Source: UBA4615 sp046046245
Lineage (GTDB): Bacteria; Pseudomonadota; Gammaproteobacteria; Burkholderiales; Burkholderiaceae_E
Assembly: GCA_046046245.1 (NCBI GenBank)
Contig: JBJOKE010000010.1
Location: forward strand, 1-64,000
DNA length: 64,000 nucleotides
Direction: 5' to 3'
Part shown: positions 15,989 through 25,256 of the stretch, in pieces
Position numbering within the stretch: the first letter of the stretch is position 1
How the letters are laid out: every line of letters begins with the position of its first letter
Notes under the pieces: model-generated
The model's input: only the letters and a program-made list of their open reading frames with translations
Databases searched by the model: none
Told to the model about the DNA's origin: nothing
Program-made: the position numbers and the translations under genes

Positions 15989-17578
15989 ATGAACCTGTTC
16001 CGATCCCTGCGCGAAGACGCTCCCGACGCCTGGTCGCGGGCGTTCGCCGCCGCGCTCGTCGTCGCGACGGCCTTCCGCATCTGGCTGTCGTTCGCGCTGC
16101 CGTTCACCGGCGACGAGGCCTACTTCTGGTACTGGGGAAAGAATCCCGATTGGGGCTTCTACGATCACCCGCCGATGATCGGCTGGTGGATGGCCGCGCT
16201 GTCGGGGCTGTCCGACGCCCCTGCGGTGCAGCGGCTGCCCGCACTGCTCGGACCGATCGTGATCGCGCTCGCGACGCGCGCCCTGCTCGCGCCGATGGGT
16301 CCGACGGTCGCGTGCGGCGCGGCGACGCTGATCGTGCTGGCGCCCTTGAACGCGGTGAACGTCGCGGTGACCACCGACGCCCCGCTGATGGTGTTCGCGT
16401 TCCTGGCGATGGTCGCGTACCTGCGCGCGCTGCGCACCGGTCGGCCGATCGATCACCTGTTCGCCGGCCTGCTGCTGGGCGGCGCGCTGCTGTCGAAGTA
16501 CTTCGCGGGACTGCTCGCGCTCGCGCTGGGCGGCCACCGGCTGGTCTCGCGCGCGCCGGGCCGCGGGCCCGGTCTCGCGCTGCTGGTCGCCGGCACGCTG
16601 CCTGCGGCGGCGCTGATGATCGCGTGGAACCAGGCCAACTGCTGGCCCAACGTGATGTTCAACCTCGTGAACCGGCACGGCAACGCCGGCTTCGAGTGGT
16701 GGCGACCGCTGCTCTACGTGGTCACGCTCGCCTACGTCCTCGGCGTGCCGGTGCTCGCCTGGCTGCTGGGCGATCGGCCGCGCTCGGCAGCCGCGACCGA
16801 GCCCGCCGGCCGCGTGCGCGATGCCGCGCTCGCTTGGATGACGGCGCTTCCGTTCGGCCTCTTCGCGGTGCTGTCGCTCGCCAAGCCGATCGGCCTGCAC
16901 TGGCTCGCGTGCTTCGTCGCCCCGGCGACCTGGCTGTTCGCGCTGCGCGCCGGCGAGCGGGGCCCTGCCGAGGCGGCGCGCCGGCTTCGGATCGCGATCC
17001 GGGTCGCGGCCGCGGTCGCCGTCGTCCACTGGATCGCGGTGATCGTGCTCGCCGCGCTGCCCACCGAGACCTTCGCGCGATGGCGCTCCTATCCCGGGCT
17101 CGTGCTCACGAAGCACGGCGACGAGCTCCTCGCGAAGCTCGAGCCGTGGCGCGCCGACCTCTGGGCGATGGAGGGCTACTCGCCCGCGGTCACGCTCGGC
17201 CACCAGGACCGGGTCCGTCGGACCAGTCGCGACAACGACCGCATCCTCGTCTTCGGACCCGGCTCGAGCCATGCGCGGCACGACGACATCCTCACCGACT
17301 GGCGCGCCGCCGCGGGTCGCGACGTGCTGATCGTCCTGCGCGCGCCGCCGCAGCCGGGCGAGTTCGACCGGTTCTTCGAGCGCATCGAGCGTCACGAGGT
17401 CGTCGTCCGCGGCGCCACCTTCCACCTCGTGCGAGGCATCGGCTTCCGCTACGAGCCGTACCGCGACGAGGTCCTCGACGCGGTGCGGGCACGCTGGTAC
17501 GCGGTGCCGACCTGGCTGCCGACGGGGCCCTGCTACTTCTGCGACCGTTACTTCCCCGATCGCGCCTGCCACCGTTGA
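15989..17578 (+). CDS. glycosyltransferase family 39 protein (ArnT-like)
   Basis: A 529-residue integral membrane protein resembling PMT/ArnT glycosyltransferases, which use polyprenyl-phosphate sugars to modify lipid A or other acceptors at the periplasmic face. Asp42-Glu43 in the first loop (FTGDEAYFWYWGK) are the expected catalytic acids, followed by DHPPMIGWW. About nine or more transmembrane segments cover residues 15-370. A soluble C-terminal domain of ~150 residues follows and ends in a cysteine cluster (CYFCDRYFPDRACHR). The ATG at 15989 follows a terminator/mini-ORF region. The acceptor could be lipid A, given the neighbouring lptFG, but this is only suggested by position. Confidence 0.85.
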   Translation: MNLFRSLREDAPDAWSRAFAAALVVATAFRIWLSFALPFTGDEAYFWYWGKNPDWGFYDHPPMIGWWMAALSGLSDAPAVQRLPALLGPIVIALATRALLAPMGPTVACGAATLIVLAPLNAVNVAVTTDAPLMVFAFLAMVAYLRALRTGRPIDHLFAGLLLGGALLSKYFAGLLALALGGHRLVSRAPGRGPGLALLVAGTLPAAALMIAWNQANCWPNVMFNLVNRHGNAGFEWWRPLLYVVTLAYVLGVPVLAWLLGDRPRSAAATEPAGRVRDAALAWMTALPFGLFAVLSLAKPIGLHWLACFVAPATWLFALRAGERGPAEAARRLRIAIRVAAAVAVVHWIAVIVLAALPTETFARWRSYPGLVLTKHGDELLAKLEPWRADLWAMEGYSPAVTLGHQDRVRRTSRDNDRILVFGPGSSHARHDDILTDWRAAAGRDVLIVLRAPPQPGEFDRFFERIERHEVVVRGATFHLVRGIGFRYEPYRDEVLDAVRARWYAVPTWLPTGPCYFCDRYFPDRACHR

Positions 17579-17648
17579 TCCGCCTGTGATACCGTCGCGC
17601 GGCCCCGCGAGGGCGTCGCGCGATCGCGATCGCCCCTTGCGGAAAATG

Positions 17649-17662
17649 GTTTAAGCCTAAAC
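17649..17662. promoter_or_regulatory. palindrome upstream of TRAP operon 1
   Basis: GTTTAAGCCTAAAC is a GTTTA / TAAAC inverted repeat with a 4-base centre. It sits in an AT-richer patch 66 bases before the first TRAP gene. Its size and TTTA..TAAA form resemble operators of MarR-type or similar dimeric repressors. No regulator gene adjoins this operon. Confidence 0.4.
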
Positions 17663-17727
17663 AATCCCTTCCCCTGCGCCGGCCCGTTCCCCGGGCGCCG
17701 GCGCGCGCGAATCTAGGAGTCGGAGAC

Positions 17728-18741
17728 ATGCAGAAGATCACCCTGGCGGCGGTTCTCGGTGCGGGCCTGATGAGCGCGGGCGCGGCGTCGGCGCAGGTCG
17801 TGCTGACCACCTCGAGCTGGCTGCCGCCCACGCACACGCTGTCGCAGTCCCAGGCGAAGTGGTGCGAGGAGGTGGCCGCGGCGACGTCCAGCCGCGTCAA
17901 GTGCAACATCCTGCCCAAGCCGGTCGTCGCGCCCCCGGGCACGTTCGATGCGGTCCGCGACGGCCTCGCCGACCTGTCCTACAGCGTCCACGGCTACACC
18001 CCGGGTCGCTACGTGTTCACGCAGATGGCCGAGTTCCCGTTCCTCGGCGACTCGTCCGAGGCGACCTCGATCGCCTACCAGCGGATCTGGGACAAGCACA
18101 TCTCGAAGGTGCCGACCGAGCACAAGGGCCTGAAGGTGATCGCCGTGTTCACCCACGGCCCCGGCATCGTCTTCAACACCAAGAAGCCGATCAACAGCCT
18201 CGCGGACCTGCAGGGCCTGAAGTTCCGCGTCGGCGGGGGCATGGTCAACGAGATCGGCAAGGCGCTCGGCGCGAACATCACGCTCAAGCCCGCGCCCGAG
18301 TCGTACGAGCTGCTGTCGTCGGGCGTGATGGACGGCACCTGGTTCCCGGCCGAGTCGGTCGAATCGTTCAAGATCGACAAGGTCATCAAGCACAAGACGA
18401 CCTTCCCCGGCGGCCTCTACAACACGAGCTTCGCGTTCGTGATGAACGAGGGCACCTGGAACAAGATCGCGAAGGCCGACCAGGACGCGATCGCCAAGCT
18501 GTCCGGCGAGCACGCGGCGCGCCTCTTCGGCCGCGGCTGGGACACCGTCGATCGCCGTGCGAACGCCTTCATGCAGACGGCGGGCGTGGTCAATACGGTC
18601 GCGAGCAAGGCGTTCGTCGACGAGATCCGCGGCAAGACGCTGCCGCTCGAGCAGAAGTGGATCGCCGACGCGAAGGCCAAGGGCCTGCCGAACGCGGAGC
18701 AGTTGCTGAAGGAGTTCCGCGCCGAGATCGCGAAGAACTGA
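17728..18741 (+). CDS. dctP: TRAP transporter solute-binding protein (operon 1)
   Basis: Periplasmic DctP-family receptor that delivers an organic acid to the TRAP permease. It has 337 residues with a Sec signal peptide cleaved near residue 23 (AASAQ). The family pattern is present: LTTSSWLPPTHTL at the N-terminus, a central GLKFRVGGG segment that usually holds the carboxylate-binding Arg, and NEGTWNKI near residue 240. The ATG at 17728 follows AGGAGTCGGAGAC, a good ribosome-binding site. It opens a dctP-dctQ-dctM operon. The ligand cannot be read from sequence. Confidence 0.92.
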   Translation: MQKITLAAVLGAGLMSAGAASAQVVLTTSSWLPPTHTLSQSQAKWCEEVAAATSSRVKCNILPKPVVAPPGTFDAVRDGLADLSYSVHGYTPGRYVFTQMAEFPFLGDSSEATSIAYQRIWDKHISKVPTEHKGLKVIAVFTHGPGIVFNTKKPINSLADLQGLKFRVGGGMVNEIGKALGANITLKPAPESYELLSSGVMDGTWFPAESVESFKIDKVIKHKTTFPGGLYNTSFAFVMNEGTWNKIAKADQDAIAKLSGEHAARLFGRGWDTVDRRANAFMQTAGVVNTVASKAFVDEIRGKTLPLEQKWIADAKAKGLPNAEQLLKEFRAEIAKN

Positions 18742-18811
18742 CGCACCGGGCCGCGGCGCGCCCGTCCGGCGCGCCGCGGTCGCCGCACCCAGTCCTCCTC
18801 AGCCTCCGACC

Positions 18812-19300
18812 GTGATACGAACCCTCGAACGACTGCTCGGCTGGACCGCCGGCGCGAGTCTGTTCGGCATGATGGCGCTGACCTTCGTCGACGTCCTCTG
18901 CCGCAAGCTCCTCGACCGCTCGATCCCGGGCAGCCTGGAGGTCACCGAGCTGATGATGTTCGGGGTGATCTTCGCGGGCCTGCCGCTCACCTCGCTGCGC
19001 GGCGAGCACGTGCTGTTCGACCTGCTCGACCACCTGCTGCCGCAGGCGCTGCAGAAGATCCAGGGCGCGCTCTCCAACCTGATCTGCACCGCGCTGCTCG
19101 CGGGCGGCGCGTGGCTCGTGTTCGTGCGCGCGGCGCGCACGGCGGAGCAGGGCGACACCACCGCGCAGCTGCAGCTCGCGCTGGCGCCCTGGTACCACGC
19201 CGCCGGCGCGATGCTCGCGCTGACGGCGCTGATGCACCTCTACCTCGCGTTCAATCCGCCGGCGGAGGTCGACGACGACCCGACCGCGGGCGCGGTCTGA
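18812..19300 (+). CDS. TRAP transporter small permease subunit DctQ (operon 1)
   Basis: A 162-residue inner-membrane protein with four predicted helices (about 12-30, 48-68, 88-106, 128-148). It has the DctQ signature LEVTELMMFGVIFAGLP. It pairs with the DctM subunit to form the sodium-coupled TRAP permease. It uses a GTG start at 18812, 70 bases after dctP. The dctM gene follows after 18 bases. Confidence 0.9.
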   Translation: MIRTLERLLGWTAGASLFGMMALTFVDVLCRKLLDRSIPGSLEVTELMMFGVIFAGLPLTSLRGEHVLFDLLDHLLPQALQKIQGALSNLICTALLAGGAWLVFVRAARTAEQGDTTAQLQLALAPWYHAAGAMLALTALMHLYLAFNPPAEVDDDPTAGAV

Positions 19301-19318
19301 TCCGCCCGGGCACGGACC

Positions 19319-20611
19319 ATGATCGAGACCCTGCTCGGATTCGTCGCGATGTTCGCGCTGATGACGCTGCGCGTGCCCATCGCCTTCGCCATGGCGGTGG
19401 TGGGCTTCGCCGGCCTCTGGTGGATGCGCTCCTGGAACGCGGCGGTCGCCTCGACCACGACCGAGATCCTCGACATCGCCAAGTACACGCTGTCGGTGGT
19501 GCCGCTCTTCGTGCTGATGGGCAACTTCGTGACCCGCGCGGGCATGTCGCGCGAGCTCTACGCCGCAGCCTACTCGTTCATCGGCCACAAGCGCGGCGGC
19601 CTCGCGATGTCGACGGTCGCGGCCTGCGCCGGCTTCGGCGCGATCTGCGGCTCGTCGATCGCCACCACCGCGACGATGGCCCGCGTGTCGATGCCCGAGA
19701 TGCGGCGCTTCGGCTACCGCGACTCCTTCGCCGCGGGCTCGATCGCCGCCGGCGGCACGCTCGGCATCCTGATCCCGCCGTCGGTGATCATGGTGCTCTA
19801 CGCGATCATGACCGAGCAGAGCATCGGCGCGCTGTTCGCCGCCGGCGTGGTGCCCGGGATCATGGCGACCTGCTTCTACATCGCGGCCGCCGCGATCGTC
19901 ACCGCCCGCAACCCCGAGCTCGGCCCGCCGGGCGAGCGTTCGTCGTGGGCGCAGCGTCTGCAGGCGCTCAAGGCGATCTGGGGCGTGGTGGTGCTGTTCG
20001 CGATCGTGATGGGCGGCATGTACGGCGGCTGGTTCACGCCGACCGAGGCGGCCGGCATCGGCGCGTTCGGCGGCTTCCTGTTCGCGCTGCTGCGAGGCAC
20101 CCTGACCGTGCCGGTGCTGGTCGACATCCTGGTGTCGTCGGCGCGCACGACCGCGATGCTCTTCACGATCCTGATCGGCGCGTCGGTGTTCGCGAGCTTC
20201 GCGAACTTCACGACGATGCCCAACGACCTGAAGGACTTCGTCGAGCAGTTCCAGATCCATCCGATCGCCGTCATCGTCGCGATCTGCTTCGTCTACGTGC
20301 TGCTGGGCACGGCGATGGAGGAGCTGTCGATGATCCTGCTGACGGTGCCGATCTTCTTCCCGCTGGTCACGCACCTGGGCTTCGACCCGATCTGGTTCGG
20401 CGTGCTGATCGTCTGCGTCGTGGAGATCGGCATGATCAGCCCGCCGGTGGGCATGAACGTGTTCGTGCTGCGCTCGGTGCTGCCCGACGTGCCGACCAGC
20501 CAGATCTGGAAGGGCGTGATGCCGTTCCTCTTCGCGGATATCCTGCGGCTGGCCGTGCTGATCGCCTTCCCGGTGATCACGCTCTGGCTGCCGAAGACGC
20601 TCGGGCTCTGA
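19319..20611 (+). CDS. TRAP transporter large permease subunit DctM (operon 1)
   Basis: A 430-residue multi-pass protein of the DctM family, the transport-catalysing elevator subunit. Typical pieces are MTLRVPIAFAMAVVG at the start, FVLMGNFVTRAG, GGTLGILIPPSVIM (the first conserved hairpin region) and GMISPPVGMNVFVL near residue 375. It completes operon 1. Downstream comes the tRNA-Ala gene on the same strand, with its own promoter. Confidence 0.93.
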   Translation: MIETLLGFVAMFALMTLRVPIAFAMAVVGFAGLWWMRSWNAAVASTTTEILDIAKYTLSVVPLFVLMGNFVTRAGMSRELYAAAYSFIGHKRGGLAMSTVAACAGFGAICGSSIATTATMARVSMPEMRRFGYRDSFAAGSIAAGGTLGILIPPSVIMVLYAIMTEQSIGALFAAGVVPGIMATCFYIAAAAIVTARNPELGPPGERSSWAQRLQALKAIWGVVVLFAIVMGGMYGGWFTPTEAAGIGAFGGFLFALLRGTLTVPVLVDILVSSARTTAMLFTILIGASVFASFANFTTMPNDLKDFVEQFQIHPIAVIVAICFVYVLLGTAMEELSMILLTVPIFFPLVTHLGFDPIWFGVLIVCVVEIGMISPPVGMNVFVLRSVLPDVPTSQIWKGVMPFLFADILRLAVLIAFPVITLWLPKTLGL

Positions 20612-20648
20612 ACGGCGGTCGGGAGCGCCCGGGCGGGGCGCGACCGAC

Positions 20649-20677
20649 TTGCACGTGGGTCTGAAGCGACGTATAGT
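20649..20677 (+). promoter_or_regulatory. sigma-70 promoter of tRNA-Ala
   Basis: TTGCAC (20649-20654), a 17-bp spacer and TATAGT (20672-20677) end 13 bases before the first tRNA base. This is the best consensus sigma-70 promoter seen in the window. Confidence 0.8.
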
Positions 20678-20690
20678 AGAGGGCTTCGTC

Positions 20691-20766
<76 letters not shown>

Positions 20767-20778
20767 ACGAATTCCCGG

Positions 20779-20809
20779 AAGGCCGCGCGCGAGCGCGGCC
20801 TTCGTCATT
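20779..20809 (+). terminator. hairpin after tRNA-Ala
   Basis: Perfect 10-bp stem AAGGCCGCGC / GCGCGGCCTT with a GCGA loop, followed by CGTCATTT. The tail is only weakly U-rich, but the stem and position fit a tRNA terminator. Confidence 0.65.
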
Positions 20810-20839
20810 TGGCGGACCGATGTCCGTCGGACCGGATCC

Positions 20840-21367
20840 TCAGAGGGCCAGCGTCGCCACACGCAGCGGCCCGTCGCCTGCATCGAGCGTGAAGCCCGCC
20901 CGCTCGACGAATCCCAGCATGTCGGCGTTCGTGCCGAGGATCCGTCCGCGAAGCCGGCGCAGGCCGGCCTCGCGGGCGACGTCGACCAGCGCCGCCATCA
21001 GCGCGCGACCGAGGCCGCGGTCCCGCCAGTCGTCGGCCACGACGATCGCGAACTCCCCGAGTGCCGGGTCGTCGGCGTCGCGCACGTAGCGCGCCGAGCC
21101 GATCATCCGTGCCGTGCCGCCGTCGTCGAGCATCGCGACGACCTGCCCCCGCCGGGTGCGATCGGGTTCGCAGAGGGCGCGCAGCTCGTCGTCGGTGTAC
21201 TCGAAGCGACCGCGGCCGAAGCGGAAGTAGCGGGTGCCGTAGGAGAGCGCCGTGAGGAACTTCCGCGACGCCTCGAAGTCGCCCGGGCCGATCGAGCGCA
21301 GCACGACCGCCCGGCCATCCGGGCTGGTCCAGGTACGCGGCAGCAGCGGGGCGTCGGTCCTGTGCAT
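20840..21367 (-). CDS. GNAT family N-acetyltransferase
   Basis: A 175-residue GNAT protein. The acetyl-CoA-binding motif A is VVADDWRDRGLGRALM (R-x-x-G-x-G/A), and the C-terminal LGFVERAGF is typical. The start at ATG 21367 is chosen because GGAGG lies five bases upstream; an earlier in-frame start at 21406 lacks this. The N-terminal VLRSIGPGDFEASRKF and YFRFGR segments resemble the acetyltransferase domain fused to acyl-CoA synthetases and protein lysine acetyltransferases. The acceptor is unknown. It stands alone, divergent from the GntR regulator. Confidence 0.85.
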   Translation of the reverse strand: MHRTDAPLLPRTWTSPDGRAVVLRSIGPGDFEASRKFLTALSYGTRYFRFGRGRFEYTDDELRALCEPDRTRRGQVVAMLDDGGTARMIGSARYVRDADDPALGEFAIVVADDWRDRGLGRALMAALVDVAREAGLRRLRGRILGTNADMLGFVERAGFTLDAGDGPLRVATLAL

Positions 21368-21558
21368 CGGGTCCTCCCGGCCGGGCGGAGGTCCGGCGTC
21401 GGGCAACCAGCTTAGCGCCGCTGGGAGGTGGTGCGCGAGCAGGGCGCACCCGGGTTCGATGGTCGAACCTCGCGTTCCGGATTCGCGTCACGGCGCCGGC
21501 GCCCGATGGCGCGGTTGTAGGATGACCCCTATCCTCACGGGGCTGGTACAGGACGACG

Positions 21559-22299
21559 ATGACGCCCAGGGAGGAGACCACGCCGACACTCGTCGCGCGC
21601 AGGCCGAAGCGCCGCGCCGACGTGGTGGTGGACTTCGTCCGCGCCGAGCTGGCCGCCGGCCGCATCGGCCCCGGCGACCGCCTGCCCACCGAGCACGAGT
21701 TCGCCGAGCGCCTCGGTGTCGGTCGCAATTCGGTCCGCGAGGCGGTCCGCATGCTGCAGTCCGCCGGCCTGGTCGACGTCCGCCACGGCACCGGCAGCTT
21801 CGTGCGCGAAAGCGTCGAGGCCTCGCTCGCGCAGCTGATGCTGTTCCGCTCGCTGGTCGCGCAGGCCGACGATTCGGCGCTGATCGAGGTGCGACGCGTG
21901 TTCGAGCGCGCCTGCGCCGAACTCGCCGCGCGCCGCCGCGACGACGCGGACCTCGCCGCGATGCGCGACGCCATCGACCGGATGCGGCGGCTCGCCAACG
22001 AGCCCGATCCCGCGCCCGACGCGTTGCTCGACGCCGACCTCGCGTTCCACCGCGCGGTCTACCGCGCGGGCGGCAACGAGATGCTCGCGAGCCTCGCCGA
22101 CTTCGTGCTGACCGCCGTGTCGCCCTGGATCGCGCGCTCGCTCGCGCGGCACGGCGCGGCGCGCACCGCCGGGTTCCACGAGACCGAGTACCTGAGGATC
22201 CTGGCCGGCGACGCCGACGCGGCCGGCACCGACGCGTCGGAGGCGCTGCGCGCCGCCGACCTGAACATGGAGTACTGGCGCGAGGGGCTCGCTTCCTGA
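21559..22299 (+). CDS. FadR-type GntR family regulator
   Basis: A 246-residue repressor or activator. The GntR winged helix covers about residues 18-82 (LPTEHEFAERLGVGRNSVREAV, read in two parts, then HGTGSFV). An all-helical FCD ligand domain follows, with the metal/ligand residues D-x-x-x-H in DADLAFHRAVY near residue 155. FCD domains bind carboxylates. It lies directly upstream of TRAP operon 2, SDR and GMC genes on the same strand, so it very probably controls them in response to the transported acid or a product. Confidence 0.9.
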   Translation: MTPREETTPTLVARRPKRRADVVVDFVRAELAAGRIGPGDRLPTEHEFAERLGVGRNSVREAVRMLQSAGLVDVRHGTGSFVRESVEASLAQLMLFRSLVAQADDSALIEVRRVFERACAELAARRRDDADLAAMRDAIDRMRRLANEPDPAPDALLDADLAFHRAVYRAGGNEMLASLADFVLTAVSPWIARSLARHGAARTAGFHETEYLRILAGDADAAGTDASEALRAADLNMEYWREGLAS

Positions 22300-22350
22300 G
22301 CGGGCGCCACGCGCATGTCACGCACCCACCCCTGGAGAGAGGAGAGGACG

Positions 22351-23340
22351 ATGTCGATCACCAAACGTGGCCTCGTGAAGGCCCTCGGCGCCGCGGCGCT
22401 CGCCGCCGCGCTGCCCGCCGCCCCCGCGTTCGCGCAGGGCCAGCCGCTCGTGCTGAAGATGGCCCACATCTACAACCCGGGCAACATCTGGTTCGAGACC
22501 GCCGAGGCCTACGCGAAGGCCGTCGAGCAGAAGTCCGGCGGCAAGGTGAAGATCGAGATCGCCGCGAGCGGCTCGACCGGCGACTGGCCCGCGTCGATCG
22601 AGGGCCTGAAGATCGGCACGAACCACATCGTGCTGCAGTCGATCGGCACGCTCGACCGCTACAACATCCTGCCGGGTCTCGAGGCCTACCCCTACCTGAT
22701 CCGCGACGTCGACCACTTCAAGAAGGTCTACTACGGTCCGGTCGGCGCGGAGTTCATGGAGGAGGTCGCGAAGAAGACCTCGTTCCGGATCATCGGCGCC
22801 GGCTACCGCGGCGCGCGCTGGCTGACCTCGAACAAGCCGGTGAAGTCGGTGGCCGACATCAAGGGCCTGAAGCTGCGCGTGCCGCCGCTCAAGATGTACC
22901 GGATGACCTGGGAGCTGCTCGAGGCGAGCCCGGTGCCGCTGGGCGTGGCCGAGCTGTTCACGTCGATGCAGCAGGGCGTGGTCGACGGCCAGGAGAACCC
23001 GCTGGAGATCGTCGACTCCATGAAGTTCAACGAGGTGCAGAAGTTCGCGATCGACACGCGGCACATCATCGGCGCGATGACCTGGATCTTCAGCGACGCG
23101 CGCTTCAAGCAGCTGCCGGCCGACGTGCAGAAGCTGCTGAAGGAAGAGGGCGAGCGGGCGATGCTGGCCGCCACGGACCGGATGGTGTCGACCGAGACCG
23201 AGCTGCGCAAGAAGCTCGAATCCAGGGGCATGCAGTTCAACGACATCGACCGCGAGGCGATCCGGGCGAAGCTCGGGGGCATCGGCAAGGAGTTCCCGGA
23301 CCTCGCGCCGTGGGCGGCGAAGTTCTCCGCGGTCAAGTGA
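22351..23340 (+). CDS. dctP: TRAP transporter solute-binding protein (operon 2)
   Basis: Periplasmic DctP-type receptor, 329 residues. The ATG at 22351 is chosen because AGAGAGGAGAGG precedes it at proper spacing; an upstream in-frame ATG at 22315 has no such site. The signal peptide has K-R near the start and cleavage after AFA near residue 28. Family marks are GLKLRVPPLKMYR (with the ligand-contact Arg) and FTSMQQGVVDGQENPLE, the latter a strong DctP hallmark. It differs clearly from the operon 1 receptor, so a different ligand is expected. Confidence 0.93.
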   Translation: MSITKRGLVKALGAAALAAALPAAPAFAQGQPLVLKMAHIYNPGNIWFETAEAYAKAVEQKSGGKVKIEIAASGSTGDWPASIEGLKIGTNHIVLQSIGTLDRYNILPGLEAYPYLIRDVDHFKKVYYGPVGAEFMEEVAKKTSFRIIGAGYRGARWLTSNKPVKSVADIKGLKLRVPPLKMYRMTWELLEASPVPLGVAELFTSMQQGVVDGQENPLEIVDSMKFNEVQKFAIDTRHIIGAMTWIFSDARFKQLPADVQKLLKEEGERAMLAATDRMVSTETELRKKLESRGMQFNDIDREAIRAKLGGIGKEFPDLAPWAAKFSAVK

Positions 23341-23341
23341 C

Positions 23342-23896
23342 GTGAGCGCCTCGACGGACGGGGCGCGCCGCGACGACGGCGGCGCGGCGACGCGCCCGCC
23401 GTCGGCGGCGATCGCCTGGGCCCGGCGGATCGAGCGCGCGCTCGACGCCGTGCTCGGCCTGATGCTGCTCGCGGTCGCCGCGGCGCTGTTCTACCAGGTG
23501 TTCGGGCGCTACGTGATCGGCCGCGCGCCCGCGTGGACCGAGGAGGTGGCGCGGATGCTGGTCGCGTGGATGGCGATGCTCGGCACGGCGGCCTGCCTGA
23601 GGAGCGGCGGGCACATCGCGGTCGGCGCGCTGGTCGACGCGGTGGGACCGCGCACGCGCGCAGTGCTGCTGATGCTGCGCGACATCGCGATGATGGCCAC
23701 GGCCTTCGTGCTCGGCTGGGCCGGCTACCGGTTCGCCGAGATGAACGCGGTGCAGGATTCGCCCGCGCTCGAGATCCCGATGACCGTACCCTACGCGTCG
23801 ATGTGCGTGGGCGCGGTGCTGATGGCGATCGTGCTCGCGCTCACGCGGCTCGGCGGCGAGGTGCCCCCGGTCGACTCGAACCTGCACACGGAGTGA
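23342..23896 (+). CDS. TRAP transporter small permease subunit DctQ (operon 2)
   Basis: A 184-residue inner-membrane protein with four helices, starting at GTG 23342, one base after the dctP stop. It has a hydrophilic N-terminal ~25 residues, then LMLLAVAAALFYQVFGRYVIG and WTEEVARMLVAWMAMLG, the DctQ signature. It forms the TRAP permease with the DctM encoded seven bases downstream. Confidence 0.9.
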   Translation: MSASTDGARRDDGGAATRPPSAAIAWARRIERALDAVLGLMLLAVAAALFYQVFGRYVIGRAPAWTEEVARMLVAWMAMLGTAACLRSGGHIAVGALVDAVGPRTRAVLLMLRDIAMMATAFVLGWAGYRFAEMNAVQDSPALEIPMTVPYASMCVGAVLMAIVLALTRLGGEVPPVDSNLHTE

Positions 23897-23903
23897 GCGC
23901 GCG

Positions 23904-25190
23904 ATGACGATGCTCGGAGTGCTCGCGGTCGCGCTGACCGTGCTGCTGCTGCTCGCCGTGCCGGTCGCGTTCGCGCTGGTGCTGTCGGCGACCATCGCGG
24001 TGCTGGCGGTCGGCGACATCGACCTGATGGTGGTGCCGCAGCAGGTCTACCAGGGGCTCGACAGCCTGCTGCTGCTGGCGATCCCGCTGTTCCTGCTCGC
24101 CGGCGAGCTGATGTCGCTGGGCGGCATGACCGATCGGCTGCTCGGCTTCTCGAACGCGGTGTTCGGGCGCTTCCGCGGCGGTCTCGCGATGTCGAACGTC
24201 GCGTCGGCGACGCTGATGGCGGGCATCTCCGGCTCGGCGGTGGCCGACACCTCGGCGCTCGGCAAGGTGCTGATCCCGTCGATGGTGAAGGCCGGTTACG
24301 ACCGCGGCTTCGCGGCCGCGCTGACCGCGGCGGCCAACGTGGTCGGACCGATCATCCCGCCGTCGATCACCTTCCTGATGATCAGCGTGCTCACGAACCT
24401 GTCGCCGCTGAAGCTGTTCATGTCGGCGGTGATCCCGGGCCTGCTGTACGCCGCGGCGATGATGCTCGTCGCACTGGTGGTGAGCCGCCGGCGCAACTAT
24501 CCGACGGCCGAGCGGGTCGGTGCGGCCGGGCTGCGGCGTGCCTTCGTGGGCGCGATCTGGGCGCTCGCGATGCCGGTGCTGCTGATCGCCGGCATCCGCG
24601 GCGGCATCTTCAACGTGACCGAGTCGTCGGCGGTGGCGGTGGTGTATGCGCTCTTCGTCGGGCTGTTCGTCCACCGCGAGCTCTCCCTCGCGAAGATCTG
24701 GCAGGCACTGGTCGCATCGGCCCGCGGCACCGCGGTGATCATGATCATCCTCGGCGGCGCGCAGATCGTCTCGTGGTTCCTCGCCTACGGGCAGGCGCCC
24801 CAGAGGATCTCGGAGTGGATGCTCGGCTCGATCGGCTCGCCGGTGGCGTTCCTGCTGGTGGTCAACGTGCTGCTGCTGCTGGTGGGCACGTTCATGGAGA
24901 ACGGCCCGGCGCTGGTGCTGCTGTGCCCGGTGCTCTACCCGATCGCCGCGAAGTTCGGCGTCGATCCCTACCACTTCTCGATGATCGTCGGCATCAACCT
25001 GCTGATCGGGCTGATCACCCCGCCGGTGGCGATCTGCCTGTCGATCGGCGCCATGATCGCGAAGGCCCCGGGCGACGAGGTGAATCGCGAGGCGATGCCG
25101 TTCCTCGCGGCGGCGGTAGCAGTGGTGCTGCTGGTCACCTACGTGCCCGCGATCTCGACCTGGCTGCCCTCGGTGGTCGGCGGACGCTGA
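23904..25190 (+). CDS. TRAP transporter large permease subunit DctM (operon 2)
   Basis: A 428-residue DctM-family protein with 11-12 predicted membrane segments. Conserved parts are LFLLAGELMSLGGMTDRLL near residue 60, GPIIPPSITFLM near 150, and GLITPPVAICLSIGAMI near 375. It is co-directional with dctP and dctQ, with spacings of only a few bases. The SDR gene begins 66 bases downstream. Confidence 0.93.
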   Translation: MTMLGVLAVALTVLLLLAVPVAFALVLSATIAVLAVGDIDLMVVPQQVYQGLDSLLLLAIPLFLLAGELMSLGGMTDRLLGFSNAVFGRFRGGLAMSNVASATLMAGISGSAVADTSALGKVLIPSMVKAGYDRGFAAALTAAANVVGPIIPPSITFLMISVLTNLSPLKLFMSAVIPGLLYAAAMMLVALVVSRRRNYPTAERVGAAGLRRAFVGAIWALAMPVLLIAGIRGGIFNVTESSAVAVVYALFVGLFVHRELSLAKIWQALVASARGTAVIMIILGGAQIVSWFLAYGQAPQRISEWMLGSIGSPVAFLLVVNVLLLLVGTFMENGPALVLLCPVLYPIAAKFGVDPYHFSMIVGINLLIGLITPPVAICLSIGAMIAKAPGDEVNREAMPFLAAAVAVVLLVTYVPAISTWLPSVVGGR

Positions 25191-25256
25191 CCGATCGGTT
25201 CCCCGGCCGCGCCGTCACGAGCGGCGCGCCGGCCTTCTCTCACAGGGAGCATTCGA

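Noticed and set aside
22315..22350. Upstream ATG (22315) as the start of the second dctP gene
   Set aside because: It would put a charged segment before the signal peptide; ATG 22351 has a strong ribosome-binding site and a normal signal peptide.
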